A stretch of 64,000 nt of DNA from G965276675 sp965276675 (GTDB lineage Bacteria > Acidobacteriota > Terriglobia > Terriglobales > Acidobacteriaceae). The stretch's first letter is position 1, and every line of letters begins with the position of its first letter. The position numbers and the translations under genes are program-made. Shown here one piece after another: positions 52,423 through 60,832 of this stretch. Below the pieces are notes generated by a model, which saw only the letters and a program-made list of their open reading frames with translations, was not told where the DNA came from and did not search any database. The DNA lies in the NCBI GenBank assembly GCA_965276675.1, contig OZ255624.1, forward strand, positions 3,844,001 to 3,908,000, read 5' to 3'.

Positions 52423-52908
52423 ATGATCGTTGTAGCAGACACGTCGCCCATCAACTATCTCGTGCTTCTCAGACACATTGAAATCCTGCCGAAGATCTAC
52501 GGCGAGGTCCTGATTCCGCAGGCCGTTTACGATGAGCTTCAGGATAGCGACGCGCCAGCCGAGGTTTGTGCGTGGCTCTCGGCACCACCAGCCTGGCTCC
52601 GGATCAGCAACATCGCCTATCAACCGGACCAGCTATTGGATCTTCTGGATCGCGGAGAGCAGGATGCAATCCTGCTTGCGGAATCGGTCAAGGCCGACCG
52701 GCTGATTATCGATGATCTCGCTGGCAGACGCGAAGCCGCAACTCGCAAACTTCCTGTCATTGGAACCCTTGGCGTACTTGCGGAAGCAGCTCGCCGCAAC
52801 CTTCTGGATTTGTCGCAGGCTTTGACGGCGCTGCAAGCCACGAACTTCCATGCAGCACCTGAACTCATACGGGTTCTGCTCGCTAGCGAAGCCAGCAGGC
52901 GCAGATAG
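52423..52908 (+). CDS. DUF3368 PIN-domain toxin
   Basis: A 161-residue PIN-domain ribonuclease-like protein: MIVVADTSPINYL carries the first acidic residue, LIPQAVYDELQ the second, RGEQDAILLAESVKADRLIIDDLAGRREA the third and fourth. The DUF3368 family pairs with UPF0175 antitoxins. It would cleave RNA when unbound by its partner. Its direction and spacing make an operon with the upstream gene. Confidence 0.85.
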   Translation: MIVVADTSPINYLVLLRHIEILPKIYGEVLIPQAVYDELQDSDAPAEVCAWLSAPPAWLRISNIAYQPDQLLDLLDRGEQDAILLAESVKADRLIIDDLAGRREAATRKLPVIGTLGVLAEAARRNLLDLSQALTALQATNFHAAPELIRVLLASEASRRR

Positions 52909-52950
52909 AGTTCCTACGCTCTACCCGCATCCGGCAAAGAATCTCCCGAC

Positions 52951-53202
52951 TCACTCCAGATGTTCCGAGCTAGATAAGACCTCAATGCAGCCAGCAACCT
53001 TTATCTCCGCGATTTCAAAATCGGAATGCTTGGTTTTGATGTAGCGGATAGTCTCTTCGAGAGACAGCGCCGCGATGCGTAGCGTCCGTCTCTCCTTCTC
53101 CTGATCTGTATGCTTATTGCCTGCTACCTCAAACAACAGTGCTTTCCCAGCGACTGCTTCCCCCCCGTCCAGTTCATGAGACTGGTGCTTTCCTTTCGCC
53201 AT
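52951..53202 (-). CDS. Small hypothetical protein (83 aa)
   Basis: Starts at the ATG at 53202 with GGAGG upstream. MAKGKHQSHELDGGEAVAGKALLFEVAGNKHTDQEKERRTLRIAAL looks like a soluble small protein with a charged C-terminus ending in SSSEHLE. I do not recognise it. It converges with the PIN gene. Confidence 0.4.
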   Translation of the reverse strand: MAKGKHQSHELDGGEAVAGKALLFEVAGNKHTDQEKERRTLRIAALSLEETIRYIKTKHSDFEIAEIKVAGCIEVLSSSEHLE

Positions 53203-53363
53203 AGGACCTCCCTTATCCTTTTGCAAAAAGCAACGATCAAACTCTTACATAGGTTTACGAACGTCGCGTAAAGTCGGTTTTCCTTCCGGTGTCTTCTAAT
53301 CGTTGGATCACAACACAGGGCATAGTGCCTCTGTTATGCAGTGCAGTAGTACCATAGAGGCCG

Positions 53364-53555
53364 GTGGCCAAAAGGGATCACATTCCTTCCCGGCGCACCG
53401 GCAAGTCCCCACTTGGAGCGAAAGTGTTTTCCTACTACACCCAGGAAGAACGTCGACTGCTGGAGAAGGCGGCAAAGCTGGAACGCCGCAGCCTCAGCAG
53501 TTTCGTTGCTCTTTCTGCCTTGGAACACGCGCAACGGATACTCGCCGGCAAGTAA
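53364..53555 (+). CDS. Small ribbon-helix-helix-like protein
   Basis: A 63-residue basic protein with SPLGAKVFSYYTQEERRLLEKAAKLERRSLSSFVALSALEHAQRIL, the pattern of DUF1778/RHH antitoxin-like proteins. The start is a GTG at 53364. No adjacent toxin is visible, so it may be an orphan. Confidence 0.5.
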   Translation: MAKRDHIPSRRTGKSPLGAKVFSYYTQEERRLLEKAAKLERRSLSSFVALSALEHAQRILAGK

Positions 53556-53631
53556 GCGCCTTCAACAACAGCCACCGTACTACTAATCTCGTAATACTAC
53601 CATTATGCAGTGTTATGTCAGCATGTCCCGT

Positions 53632-53817
53632 CTACTCTAGATTCGACTGTGTCGTCTGTTGCCTCCAGTCTCCCTCCACCAACTCTACGCCTTGGTCTGC
53701 CCACTTCGCCGCTTTCTCGCGGTTGCGCACAAGTGCTCGCACCTGTTTGTCTTGCTTCAGCAGATGCCGCGCGGTGGCGCCCCCAACTTTTCCAGTAATG
53801 CCCATGACTAAATGCAT
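53632..53817 (-). pseudogene. Truncated NmrA/SDR-type NAD(P)-binding protein
   Basis: Sixty-one residues beginning MHLVMGITGKVGGATARHLLKQDKQVRALVRN, the N-terminal Rossmann segment of an NmrA-like protein (GxxGxxG). The frame stops after about 60 residues, where the family continues for another 200. It is a broken relative of the full gene at 54643-55269. Confidence 0.6.
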
Positions 53818-53931
53818 GCTCGTTTTCTCCTTGTTGTTCTTGCAGCGTTACGGGACCGTATTTTTGCAGCCCCGTTTTTGCGTCGCGGCGCATCTCTTGA
53901 GTTCAAAGGTGAACTCAAGAGACGCCCCATC

Positions 53932-54453
53932 CTAAGCATGGTTGGCGACGAGAAATGTCTGGTTCTTTTCCATGGACTTGGTCAACTTCTCAAAGTCGGC
54001 CTGAGTGAGTTGAGCAGGCAAGAAGTCTGTCCTGCCATCCGGATGCACCGCATCCTTCATCATTCGCTCGTGGTGATACGTTGACACACTCAGCACGCGG
54101 CACGGACGCTCACTCTTGTTGAAGAACGTGTGAGGCGCATTGGGCTGCACCACCAGGCTCTCGCCGACTTCATACACGTCCCACTCAGCGGCGCCCTGAC
54201 TGTTCCAGTGTCCAATTGACAGCGTGCCTTCCAGAACGTAGAAAAACTCCGCAAAGGGGTGCTTATGGAGGGGAATCCCCATGCCCGGCACGACCGTGGT
54301 CTCAAAAATGGAGAATGTGTAGCCCGTGTTTTCTCCCAGTGCCCTCCACAGCAACTGCATAGGCCCAATATCCAGCGCCGGGCCGCCTGTTTTGTTGTTC
54401 TTAATAACGTTGTGATGAATGACTTCTTCAAGCGGTGTGGGGAAGTTTGACAT
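53932..54453 (-). CDS. Cupin-domain protein
   Basis: A 173-residue single-domain cupin. Both metal-binding motifs are present: the HKHPFAEFFYVLEGTLSIG motif 1 (two His, one Glu) and VVQPNAPHTFFN motif 2 (His). Family members are isomerases, dioxygenases or sugar-binding proteins; here the ligand is unknown. It lies in a run of minus-strand redox-type genes. Confidence 0.85.
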   Translation of the reverse strand: MSNFPTPLEEVIHHNVIKNNKTGGPALDIGPMQLLWRALGENTGYTFSIFETTVVPGMGIPLHKHPFAEFFYVLEGTLSIGHWNSQGAAEWDVYEVGESLVVQPNAPHTFFNKSERPCRVLSVSTYHHERMMKDAVHPDGRTDFLPAQLTQADFEKLTKSMEKNQTFLVANHA

Positions 54454-54642
54454 AAGACGATCCTTTCTTAGAACGAAGGTGATGCTCTGATGCGAACGCC
54501 AGAGCTTGTGAGTTGCGCAGCTAGCACTCCGCTAGTTCCGTGGGGTTTCCACAGTCATCTGTCGCATGAATCGTTACTGGCGGTTAGACACCCGATCGGA
54601 TCGCCTCGATGAGAGAGGTGGTTGATCCTCACGGAGGCCTTG

Positions 54643-55269
54643 CTATGTGGTCGTCACTGTCACGGCCTGACGCACATACCGGCCGCTTTCCAGTTGCTGC
54701 ACCATGAAGGCTGCCAGATCGGCCCGCCCGATCTTGTGCGCCTTCTCGCCGCCCTCCGTGCTCAGCACCCTGGCAACGCCGGTCTTCTCGCGGTCGGTCA
54801 ACATCGGCGGCCGCACGAGCGTCCAGTCCAAGTTGCTGCCTTCGATCTCGGCCTCCATGCCCGCCTTGTCTACCAACAGACCCCGCAGAAACGTCCGCAT
54901 GAGTACGTGCTCGTTGAAGAAGCCAGCGTTCTTGACGCTCTCGCCCGCACCCACCACCGAAATCTTCAGCAGCCGCCGCACGCCATTGCGCCGCATCGCG
55001 TCCACGATATTGTGTGCCGCGCTCGTTTCCATCGTCGTCACTTTCCACGGCGTCTTGCCGCCCAGCGCGTCGATGACCGCATCCTGCCCGGCTACCGCAA
55101 CGTCGACCGCAGCCGCGTCCATCACGTCGCCTGCAACAACTCTGACATTCGCCTTCTTGTACTGCGCGGCACCGCGCACGAAAGCCGTCACCTTGTGCCC
55201 AGCCGCCAACGCCTCATTTACCAGCGCCTCTCCGCTCTTGCCCGCTGCTCCAATCACTAGAACTTTCAT
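54643..55269 (-). CDS. NAD(P)H-binding NmrA/SDR-type protein
   Basis: A 208-residue Rossmann protein (MKVLVIGAAGKSGEALVNEALAAGH with GxxGxxG), followed by VVAGDVMDAA, LLKISVVGAG and LDWTLVRPPMLTD, as in NmrA-like putative reductases. AGGAGG before the ATG at 55269 supports the start. It diverges from the TetR gene, and an operator-like repeat lies between them, so it is probably the regulated target. Confidence 0.86.
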   Translation of the reverse strand: MKVLVIGAAGKSGEALVNEALAAGHKVTAFVRGAAQYKKANVRVVAGDVMDAAAVDVAVAGQDAVIDALGGKTPWKVTTMETSAAHNIVDAMRRNGVRRLLKISVVGAGESVKNAGFFNEHVLMRTFLRGLLVDKAGMEAEIEGSNLDWTLVRPPMLTDREKTGVARVLSTEGGEKAHKIGRADLAAFMVQQLESGRYVRQAVTVTTT

Positions 55270-55343
55270 CGCATCCTCCTTTTGCCTCGTATATGGCCGC
55301 CAATCCAAATGAGCGACCTGACCATTAGAAGCTTATGGAAACC

Positions 55344-55379
55344 ATTGGTTTTAAATTAATCAGTGGTTTTAAAATCAAT
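55344..55379. promoter_or_regulatory. Operator-like repeats between NmrA-type and TetR genes
   Basis: ATTGGTTTTAAA (55344-55355) and TTTAAAATCAAT (55368-55379) are near-perfect inverted repeats with one mismatch; TGGTTTTAAA also occurs twice directly, 18 bases apart. This fits a TetR operator controlling the divergent NmrA-type gene and the regulator itself. Confidence 0.6.
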
Positions 55380-55435
55380 GATTGTAAATCAACAAACGGT
55401 CGCAAAAAATCATCAAAAAGGACTAAGCTATTGAA

Positions 55436-56116
55436 GTGACATCCACATCACCAAGTCGCCGAGTAGAGCGCAAGGAGAGGTTGCGGGGCGAAATCCTTGC
55501 GGCTGCCAGCAAAATGTTTGCCGATCGCGGCTACGAAGCCGTGACGCTTCGCGAGATCGCTAAAGAGATCGGCTATACGCACGCCGTGATCTATCAGCAT
55601 TTCCCCGACAAATGGCACATTCTTGCCGAGTTGAGCAGCGAGACGATCGGGCTGCTGGTTCAGAACTTCGACGCGATTGCCGCTAAACATCTTGCACCGA
55701 AGGAGCGCCTTTTTGCGACTTCACGCGGCTTGATCCAATTCTGCATTGCCCATCCACAACAGTTCCGTAATGTCTTCTTCGGGCCTGAGAACCGCAACGG
55801 CGTCCGCGCTGGAGAATACATCAACGACATTGGCGCGCCGTTGTTCGGACGTTTCGTGCAGCTCTTTTTCGATGTTGCCAAGGATGAAGGATTGCCAAAT
55901 AGGGATGACATAGTGATAGCCCACACCTGGTGGTTTACGATCTTTGGCCTCGCCACACTCATGGTCATCCAAGGGGTTGTGCCTGACTTGCCTAACCAGA
56001 CTCTCGTGGTCGAGCAAACGATCGCAACGCTTTGGGCGGGCGTCCAGGCTGTTCCGCGATTGCCGAAGAGTGCAATCTCTAAGCGATCCGGCCGATCCAG
56101 TGCCTCAAAGCAATAA
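55436..56116 (+). CDS. TetR family transcriptional regulator
   Basis: A 226-residue regulator with an N-terminal helix-turn-helix (RGEILAAASKMFADRGYEAVTLREIAKEIGYTHAVIYQHFPDKWHIL) and a helical ligand-binding domain. The start is a GTG at 55436. It diverges from the NmrA-type gene, with the repeat pair 55344-55379 between them; local repression is likely. Confidence 0.88.
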   Translation: MTSTSPSRRVERKERLRGEILAAASKMFADRGYEAVTLREIAKEIGYTHAVIYQHFPDKWHILAELSSETIGLLVQNFDAIAAKHLAPKERLFATSRGLIQFCIAHPQQFRNVFFGPENRNGVRAGEYINDIGAPLFGRFVQLFFDVAKDEGLPNRDDIVIAHTWWFTIFGLATLMVIQGVVPDLPNQTLVVEQTIATLWAGVQAVPRLPKSAISKRSGRSSASKQ

Positions 56117-56218
56117 CAGCTTCAGTGTGGACTCTTCGATGATTCAATGGCTTAGGGGATGCAAACTCCTAGGCCGTTTTCGTTTACTGCAGATAAGCTG
56201 ACAAAACAACCAGTCTCC

Positions 56219-57287
56219 TTAGCCTTCTTTTCCTCTTCCATCTTTAGCAACAGCCTTCTCGATGTCCGCACCAGCTTGCCGTGCAGCTTCGAGATTCCGT
56301 TCCCACTCCGGCTGACCGCCATACACGTCCAACGTGAACGAACCGGTGAGTGCATGGCCTAACCGCTCTTGGATCGTCTTCAGTGGAACCCGCAATGCGT
56401 CCAGCAACGAAACGTTGAAATGTCGGAAGGCGTGAAAACCTGCCAGTGAGATATCGAGAGACTTGAGGAGTGGCCGCATCTTGCGTTCGCGGTACACATC
56501 CATGTCCCACGGTTTCCCGCTAGAAGACGAGAACAGGTAATCGTGCCCTTTGGCCCTTTGCCATGCGAACTGTTCCCACAGCAAAGAGACGAGTTGCGGA
56601 GATAGCGCCAGCGTCCGTATAGCGTTATCAGTCTTCGGACTCTGATCCCTGCCACGCCAAACCGACTGACTCACAGTCAAACGGTCGCCGTCGATAGCGG
56701 TCAGTCGCAGCCCGGCAAGCTCGCCAGCTCTCAACCCTGTTTCAGCCGCAAGCCAGTAGAAGACCTGGCGCTCACCCTGCGAAGCTGCAATCAGCGTTGC
56801 AACATCGTTGAGAGTAAAAAACCGGGCTCTCTTTCTAGGTCTGCGGGGCAGTTTCGGCTTCGGGAGCATAGCGTCCACGTACTTTTGTGCGAGAGCGGCA
56901 TTCCAAATCAAACTAATCGTCCCCCACAGGTTGCGGACTGTCTTCGGTTCAAGACCCTCCGCCACAGTCGTAGCGATCAACCGCTGTATATCACCAGCGT
57001 CAATCTGCCGCATGTCCTTCTTCCCGAATGCTGCTTTTAAGACGTTTCAATTGGCTTCGTGTACCGGATTGAGTTGATGGCTTCGACAGCGATAGATAAT
57101 CCCGCTCCCAAATCGCTACGAATGCCTCAAACGTTGCTGATTTGCGCTCTCTGATCGTGCCTCCTACAAAGTCGTGGTTCACGATTTGCGTCGTCTTCGT
57201 GTGCCAGAACTCACCATCAACCGCTCCGGCTGCGCTGGTATAAGTGAAGTCCTTCTGAAGCGCGATCGTCTTGCCATCAAAGCTCAC
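56219..57287 (-). pseudogene. Tyrosine recombinase/integrase broken by a frameshift
   Basis: The catalytic half (56219-57013) is well kept: ETGLRAGELAGLRL (Arg), HAFRHF and LGHALTGSFTLDVYGG with the Tyr. The N-terminal half (57000-57287) continues the same protein in another frame (TIRERKSATFEAFVAIWERDYLSLSKPSTQSG... then LKRLK). Joining LKRLK to AAFGKKDMRQIDAGD needs the four A's at 57035-57038 to be three, so one base was inserted. It is probably inactive unless frameshifting occurs. Confidence 0.75.
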
Positions 57288-57735
57288 ATAACGATGTTGG
57301 ATGGCGGGTTTCCCGTAAGCGTATGCGCAGAAACTAGGACTACCACGACGATGCCCTCGATTGCGTCAGGGTGTTGCGAAGCAATGCGGAAACCTACTGG
57401 CGCTCCGTAATCCTGCACGTAGATGCTGAATTTCTTGAGCTTAAGCACGTCGAATAACAACTCCTCAACATGCGTCGTGAGATTGTCGAAGTTGTACTGG
57501 AACTCCTTAGCACTCAGTGCATCACTGTAGCCGAACCCGATATAGTCCGGAGCAATGACGTGGAACTTCTGTGCGAGCTTGGGTATCAAGTCGCGGAACA
57601 TGTGCGAGGGGGATGGAAAGTCGTGCAGCAGCACGATGGTAGGAGTGCTGGTACGGCCGCTTCACGGTAGAAGAGCTTGAGTCCGCGCACTGTGGCGTGG
57701 TGATAAGTCGTCGTAATAGCAAGTTCTCTTTCTGG
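57284..57735 (-). pseudogene. Alpha/beta-hydrolase N-terminal fragment
   Basis: The N-terminal part of a haloalkane-dehalogenase/epoxide-hydrolase-like protein: YHHATVRGLKLFYREA, then (after a one-base shift near 57660) TIVLLHDFPSPSHMFRDLIPKLA, GFGYSD, and the nucleophile elbow VQDYGAPVGF. It stops at 57284 where the integrase fragment starts. The acid and histidine of the triad are not present here; an equivalent C-terminal half is fused to AccA at 57762. Confidence 0.65.
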
Positions 57736-57761
57736 ATGTAAGTTGATTTCTGTCGTGGAGG

Positions 57762-58799
57762 TTAGCTCGCGAAGGTGGCTTTGATCTCGCGGGCGACAAG
57801 CGAAGTGTTCTCGTCGAGTATGAAGTGACCTGCGTCCAGCCACACGAGCTTTGCCTGCGGGATATCCCGCAGGTAAGCCTCAGCGCCTGACGGGATGAAG
57901 AACGGGTCCTTGGTTCCCCAAACGATCAACGTCTTCGGCTGATGCTTGCGGAAAGCAGCCTGCCAGGAGTCGTACGCTGCGACGTTACTCTTGTAGTTCT
58001 CCAGTAGATCGACCTGGTAGTCCTGCGTGCCTGGCCGGTCGAGCAGGGCTTGGTCAAGAATCCAGTTGTCCGGGTTGATGTTCTCCTCAGTCTTGACGCC
58101 CACGGTCCAGTGAAACTTGGTGGAGTTCAAGCTCAGGAATTGCCGGGCGGGAACCTCGGGCGCTGAGATGCGCATGGCCTCGGCGGCCAACTGCTTCTGC
58201 GCCGGATTCTTCCATGTGAGGCTCGCGCAGAACTCCGGGGCAGCCACAAAGTACACCGCATTTTCCAGAATCAGCACGCGATCGGCGACAGCCAGCGCCA
58301 GCGCCCCGCCCGATCCGCCCTCGCCACTAATCACCGAGATGGTGGGCACGCACAGGCGGGACATTTCGAGAAGATTGCGGGCAATGGCCTCGGCCTGGCC
58401 GCGCTCCTCGGCACTGGGGCCAGGGTAGGCTCCGATCAGGTCGATGAAGCAGATGACCGGGCGGCTAAACTTCTCCGCAATTCTCATGCAACGCAGCGCC
58501 TTGCGGTAGCCCTCGGGACTCGGCATTCCGAAGTTGCGCTTGATGCGCTCCTTGAGCGAACCGCCTTTTCGGATGCCGATGACGATTACCTCTTCCCCGC
58601 CCAGCCGGCCCATGCCGCAGGCCACCGCCTCGTCATCGCCAAAGGCGCGATCCCCGTGAATCTCGCTGAAATCGGTGAAGATCCGCTCGATGAAGTCCAT
58701 GGGGGAAGGCCGCTTGGGATGCCGCGCCTGCTCAACCTTGATCCACGCCGGCGAAACCGATTGCGCCTGTTTGGAAATCCCTGTTTCCTGTTCGCTCAT
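57762..58799 (-). CDS. AccA N-terminus fused in frame to alpha/beta-hydrolase C-terminus
   Basis: Residues 1 to about 214 are the carboxyltransferase alpha subunit of acetyl-CoA carboxylase (AccA): RHPKRPSPMDFIERIFTDF, IGIRKGGSLKERIKRNFGMPSPEGYRKALR, GAYPGPSAEERGQAEAIA and SGEGGSGGALALAVADRVL. From about 215 on it becomes a hydrolase C-terminal half: KFHWTVGVKTEENINPDNWILDQALLDRPG, VWGTKDPFF (acid) and LDAGHFILDE (His). AccA lacks its last roughly 80-100 residues, so neither activity is likely intact. It appears to be a recombination chimera. Confidence 0.8.
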   Translation of the reverse strand: MSEQETGISKQAQSVSPAWIKVEQARHPKRPSPMDFIERIFTDFSEIHGDRAFGDDEAVACGMGRLGGEEVIVIGIRKGGSLKERIKRNFGMPSPEGYRKALRCMRIAEKFSRPVICFIDLIGAYPGPSAEERGQAEAIARNLLEMSRLCVPTISVISGEGGSGGALALAVADRVLILENAVYFVAAPEFCASLTWKNPAQKQLAAEAMRISAPEVPARQFLSLNSTKFHWTVGVKTEENINPDNWILDQALLDRPGTQDYQVDLLENYKSNVAAYDSWQAAFRKHQPKTLIVWGTKDPFFIPSGAEAYLRDIPQAKLVWLDAGHFILDENTSLVAREIKATFAS

Positions 58800-59303
58800 C
58801 GTTACCTGGTGGGGTTCCGGCAGCGTCGCCGCAGACCCTGCGATGATTCTAAAGTGCGGAACCAGTCACGACAAAACAAGCGGAAGCCGCGCCGTGATGG
58901 AGGCCGCTTCCTTGCCGTACAACTTTTTCGCTTCGTGAGCGGACCTCTTATATTCGTCGGCCTGCTTGCTCAACATCTTTTGCTCTTTTCGAATGTGCGC
59001 TTTGCATCCGCAGCACGAGGACTACGCTGCAGCGTCAGCGATCCCTTCACGCCTCTACAGGATAGAGCAGCGATTACCGGACTCATCGTAGAGCCCTGGA
59101 AGGTTTCCAGTAAGCCTTCTGCTGTCACTATCGGTCGTCGCAGGCAGGATTCAACCCAGCTCAGAACAGCATGCGCATAGCAGGCATCCTATCCTTGGCA
59201 GCGAACTAAGTCATGCTGAAACAGGCATGGTCGGTAGAGCACTTCACGCGTTGTTACGAAGCCAACGTTAAATTGGTAAGGTTTCTAAAAATTGGAGGCA
59301 TAC
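58800..59303. other. Intergenic interval before the Mla-like operon
   Basis: About 500 bases between the AccA chimera and the ABC permease. No gene is supported. It probably holds the promoter of the lipid transport operon. Confidence 0.4.
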
Positions 59304-60068
59304 ATGGTGAGGAGCTTCTTCGAGTTCCTGGGAGAGGTGACTCTGTTTGGCCTCAAGGCGATTCGCGATTTCTTGCGCCCTCCCCTCGAGGCCGAGTATC
59401 TGATGAAGCAGCTCTATGAAATTGGTGTGGGCTCTCTGTCGCTGATCCTCGCTTCCGGTTTCGCACTGGGCGTCGTGATGACACTCCACACGCGAAGCAC
59501 GCTGGTGCAGTTTGGCGCTCAAGCGCAGATCCCGACCTTCCAGTCCATGGCGTTTTTCAACGAGATCGGCCCCCTGGTCGCCGCTCTGCTGCTAGCAGGA
59601 CGCGTGGGTGCGGGAATCGGTGCTGAGCTTGCGAACATGCGAGCAACAGAACAGATCGATGCGATCGAAACGCTCTCTATTGACTCGTTCAAGTTCCTAG
59701 TGGTGACGCGTATCGTTGCTTGCACGGTCATGCTTCCGCTGCTCACCATTTTCATGGACGCGGCCGGCATCCTGGGCGGCTTTGCGTCCGAGCACATCAC
59801 CTCGCATTTGAGCTGGCGCCTCTACTTCACCCGGGCCTTCGATGGAGTGGCTTTGGCGAACTTCATCCCGCCGACCTTGAAGACGGCGGTCTTCGGATAC
59901 CTGATCGGGACCATCTCCTGCTTCTTCGGCTACACCATGAACGAAGGATCGGACGGAGTCAGACGCGCGTCCACCAACAGCGTGGTTGTCTCTTCGCTGG
60001 TCGTGATCCTCGCGGACGTAATCCTAGTGAAGTGCATCTTCTTTATTTTTCCAAACCAGGCCATATGA
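59304..60068 (+). CDS. mlaE: MlaE-type ABC transporter permease
   Basis: A 254-residue polytopic permease of the MlaE family: ILASGFALGVVMTLHTRSTL, EIGPLVAALLLAGRVGAGIGAELANMRATEQIDAIETL with the conserved EQ helix, and VVTRIVACTVMLPLLTIFMD. It forms the transmembrane part of an intermembrane phospholipid transporter. GGAGG five bases before ATG 59304 fixes the start. Its stop overlaps the ATPase start (ATGA), so the operon is coupled. Confidence 0.9.
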   Translation: MVRSFFEFLGEVTLFGLKAIRDFLRPPLEAEYLMKQLYEIGVGSLSLILASGFALGVVMTLHTRSTLVQFGAQAQIPTFQSMAFFNEIGPLVAALLLAGRVGAGIGAELANMRATEQIDAIETLSIDSFKFLVVTRIVACTVMLPLLTIFMDAAGILGGFASEHITSHLSWRLYFTRAFDGVALANFIPPTLKTAVFGYLIGTISCFFGYTMNEGSDGVRRASTNSVVVSSLVVILADVILVKCIFFIFPNQAI

Positions 60069-60832
60069 CGGAGGAGCAAGACAGGGAGAGGAATTCAGCT
60101 GATATTGCCTTTGAGGACGTATCAAAGAGCTTTGGAGATCGCAAAGTGCTGGATAAGGTGTCGTTCTCTCTGCCAGCGGGAGAGGCCCTTTGCATCCTGG
60201 GCCGCAGCGGTTCCGGCAAGAGTGTGACCTTGCGGTTGATGATCGGCCTGATGAAGCCGGACAGTGGCAAGGTGATGGTGATGGGGAACGATGTGGCCTC
60301 CCTCGACGGCGAGGGGCTGTCGAAGATACGCAGGAAGATGGGTTTCCTATTCCAGAGCGCTGCCCTGTTCGACTCCTTCACGGTCAAAGACAATCTCGCA
60401 TTGCCTCTACACCGGCTGGACAAGAATCGATCGCGCGAGGATATAAAACAGGCGGTGAAAGAAGCTCTGCAGCAGGTCGGGCTCGAAGATGAAGCAGATA
60501 AGATGCCGGCCGCGCTTTCGGGAGGCATGCAGAAGCGCGCTGGCCTGGCCCGGGCGCTGGTGCTACAGCCGGAGATTCTTCTGGTGGACGAGCCAAGCAG
60601 CGGTCTTGATCGCATTACTGCTTCGGAGATCGACGAGTTGCTGCTGAAGGTAAAGAACGAGCGGCACACCACGATGGTCATCGTGACCCACGACATCCAC
60701 GGGGCCCGCCGCGTCGGAGACAAGTTCGCGGTGCTCGATGAGAGTAAGCTGCTGGCTTTCGGGACCCCGGACGAACTGGATGAGCAGGCCGACGAGCACC
60801 TGAAGCAATTCATTTCGGAGGATGGACGATGA
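60065..60832 (+). CDS. mlaF: MlaF-type ABC transporter ATPase
   Basis: A 255-residue ABC ATPase with Walker A GRSGSGKSV, Q-loop FLFQSAALFDSFTV, signature LSGGMQKRAGLARAL, Walker B ILLVDEPSSGLD and the H-loop VTHD. It powers MlaE/MlaD phospholipid transport. It overlaps both neighbours at ATGA sites, as in a tightly coupled operon. Confidence 0.93.
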   Translation: MTEEQDRERNSADIAFEDVSKSFGDRKVLDKVSFSLPAGEALCILGRSGSGKSVTLRLMIGLMKPDSGKVMVMGNDVASLDGEGLSKIRRKMGFLFQSAALFDSFTVKDNLALPLHRLDKNRSREDIKQAVKEALQQVGLEDEADKMPAALSGGMQKRAGLARALVLQPEILLVDEPSSGLDRITASEIDELLLKVKNERHTTMVIVTHDIHGARRVGDKFAVLDESKLLAFGTPDELDEQADEHLKQFISEDGR

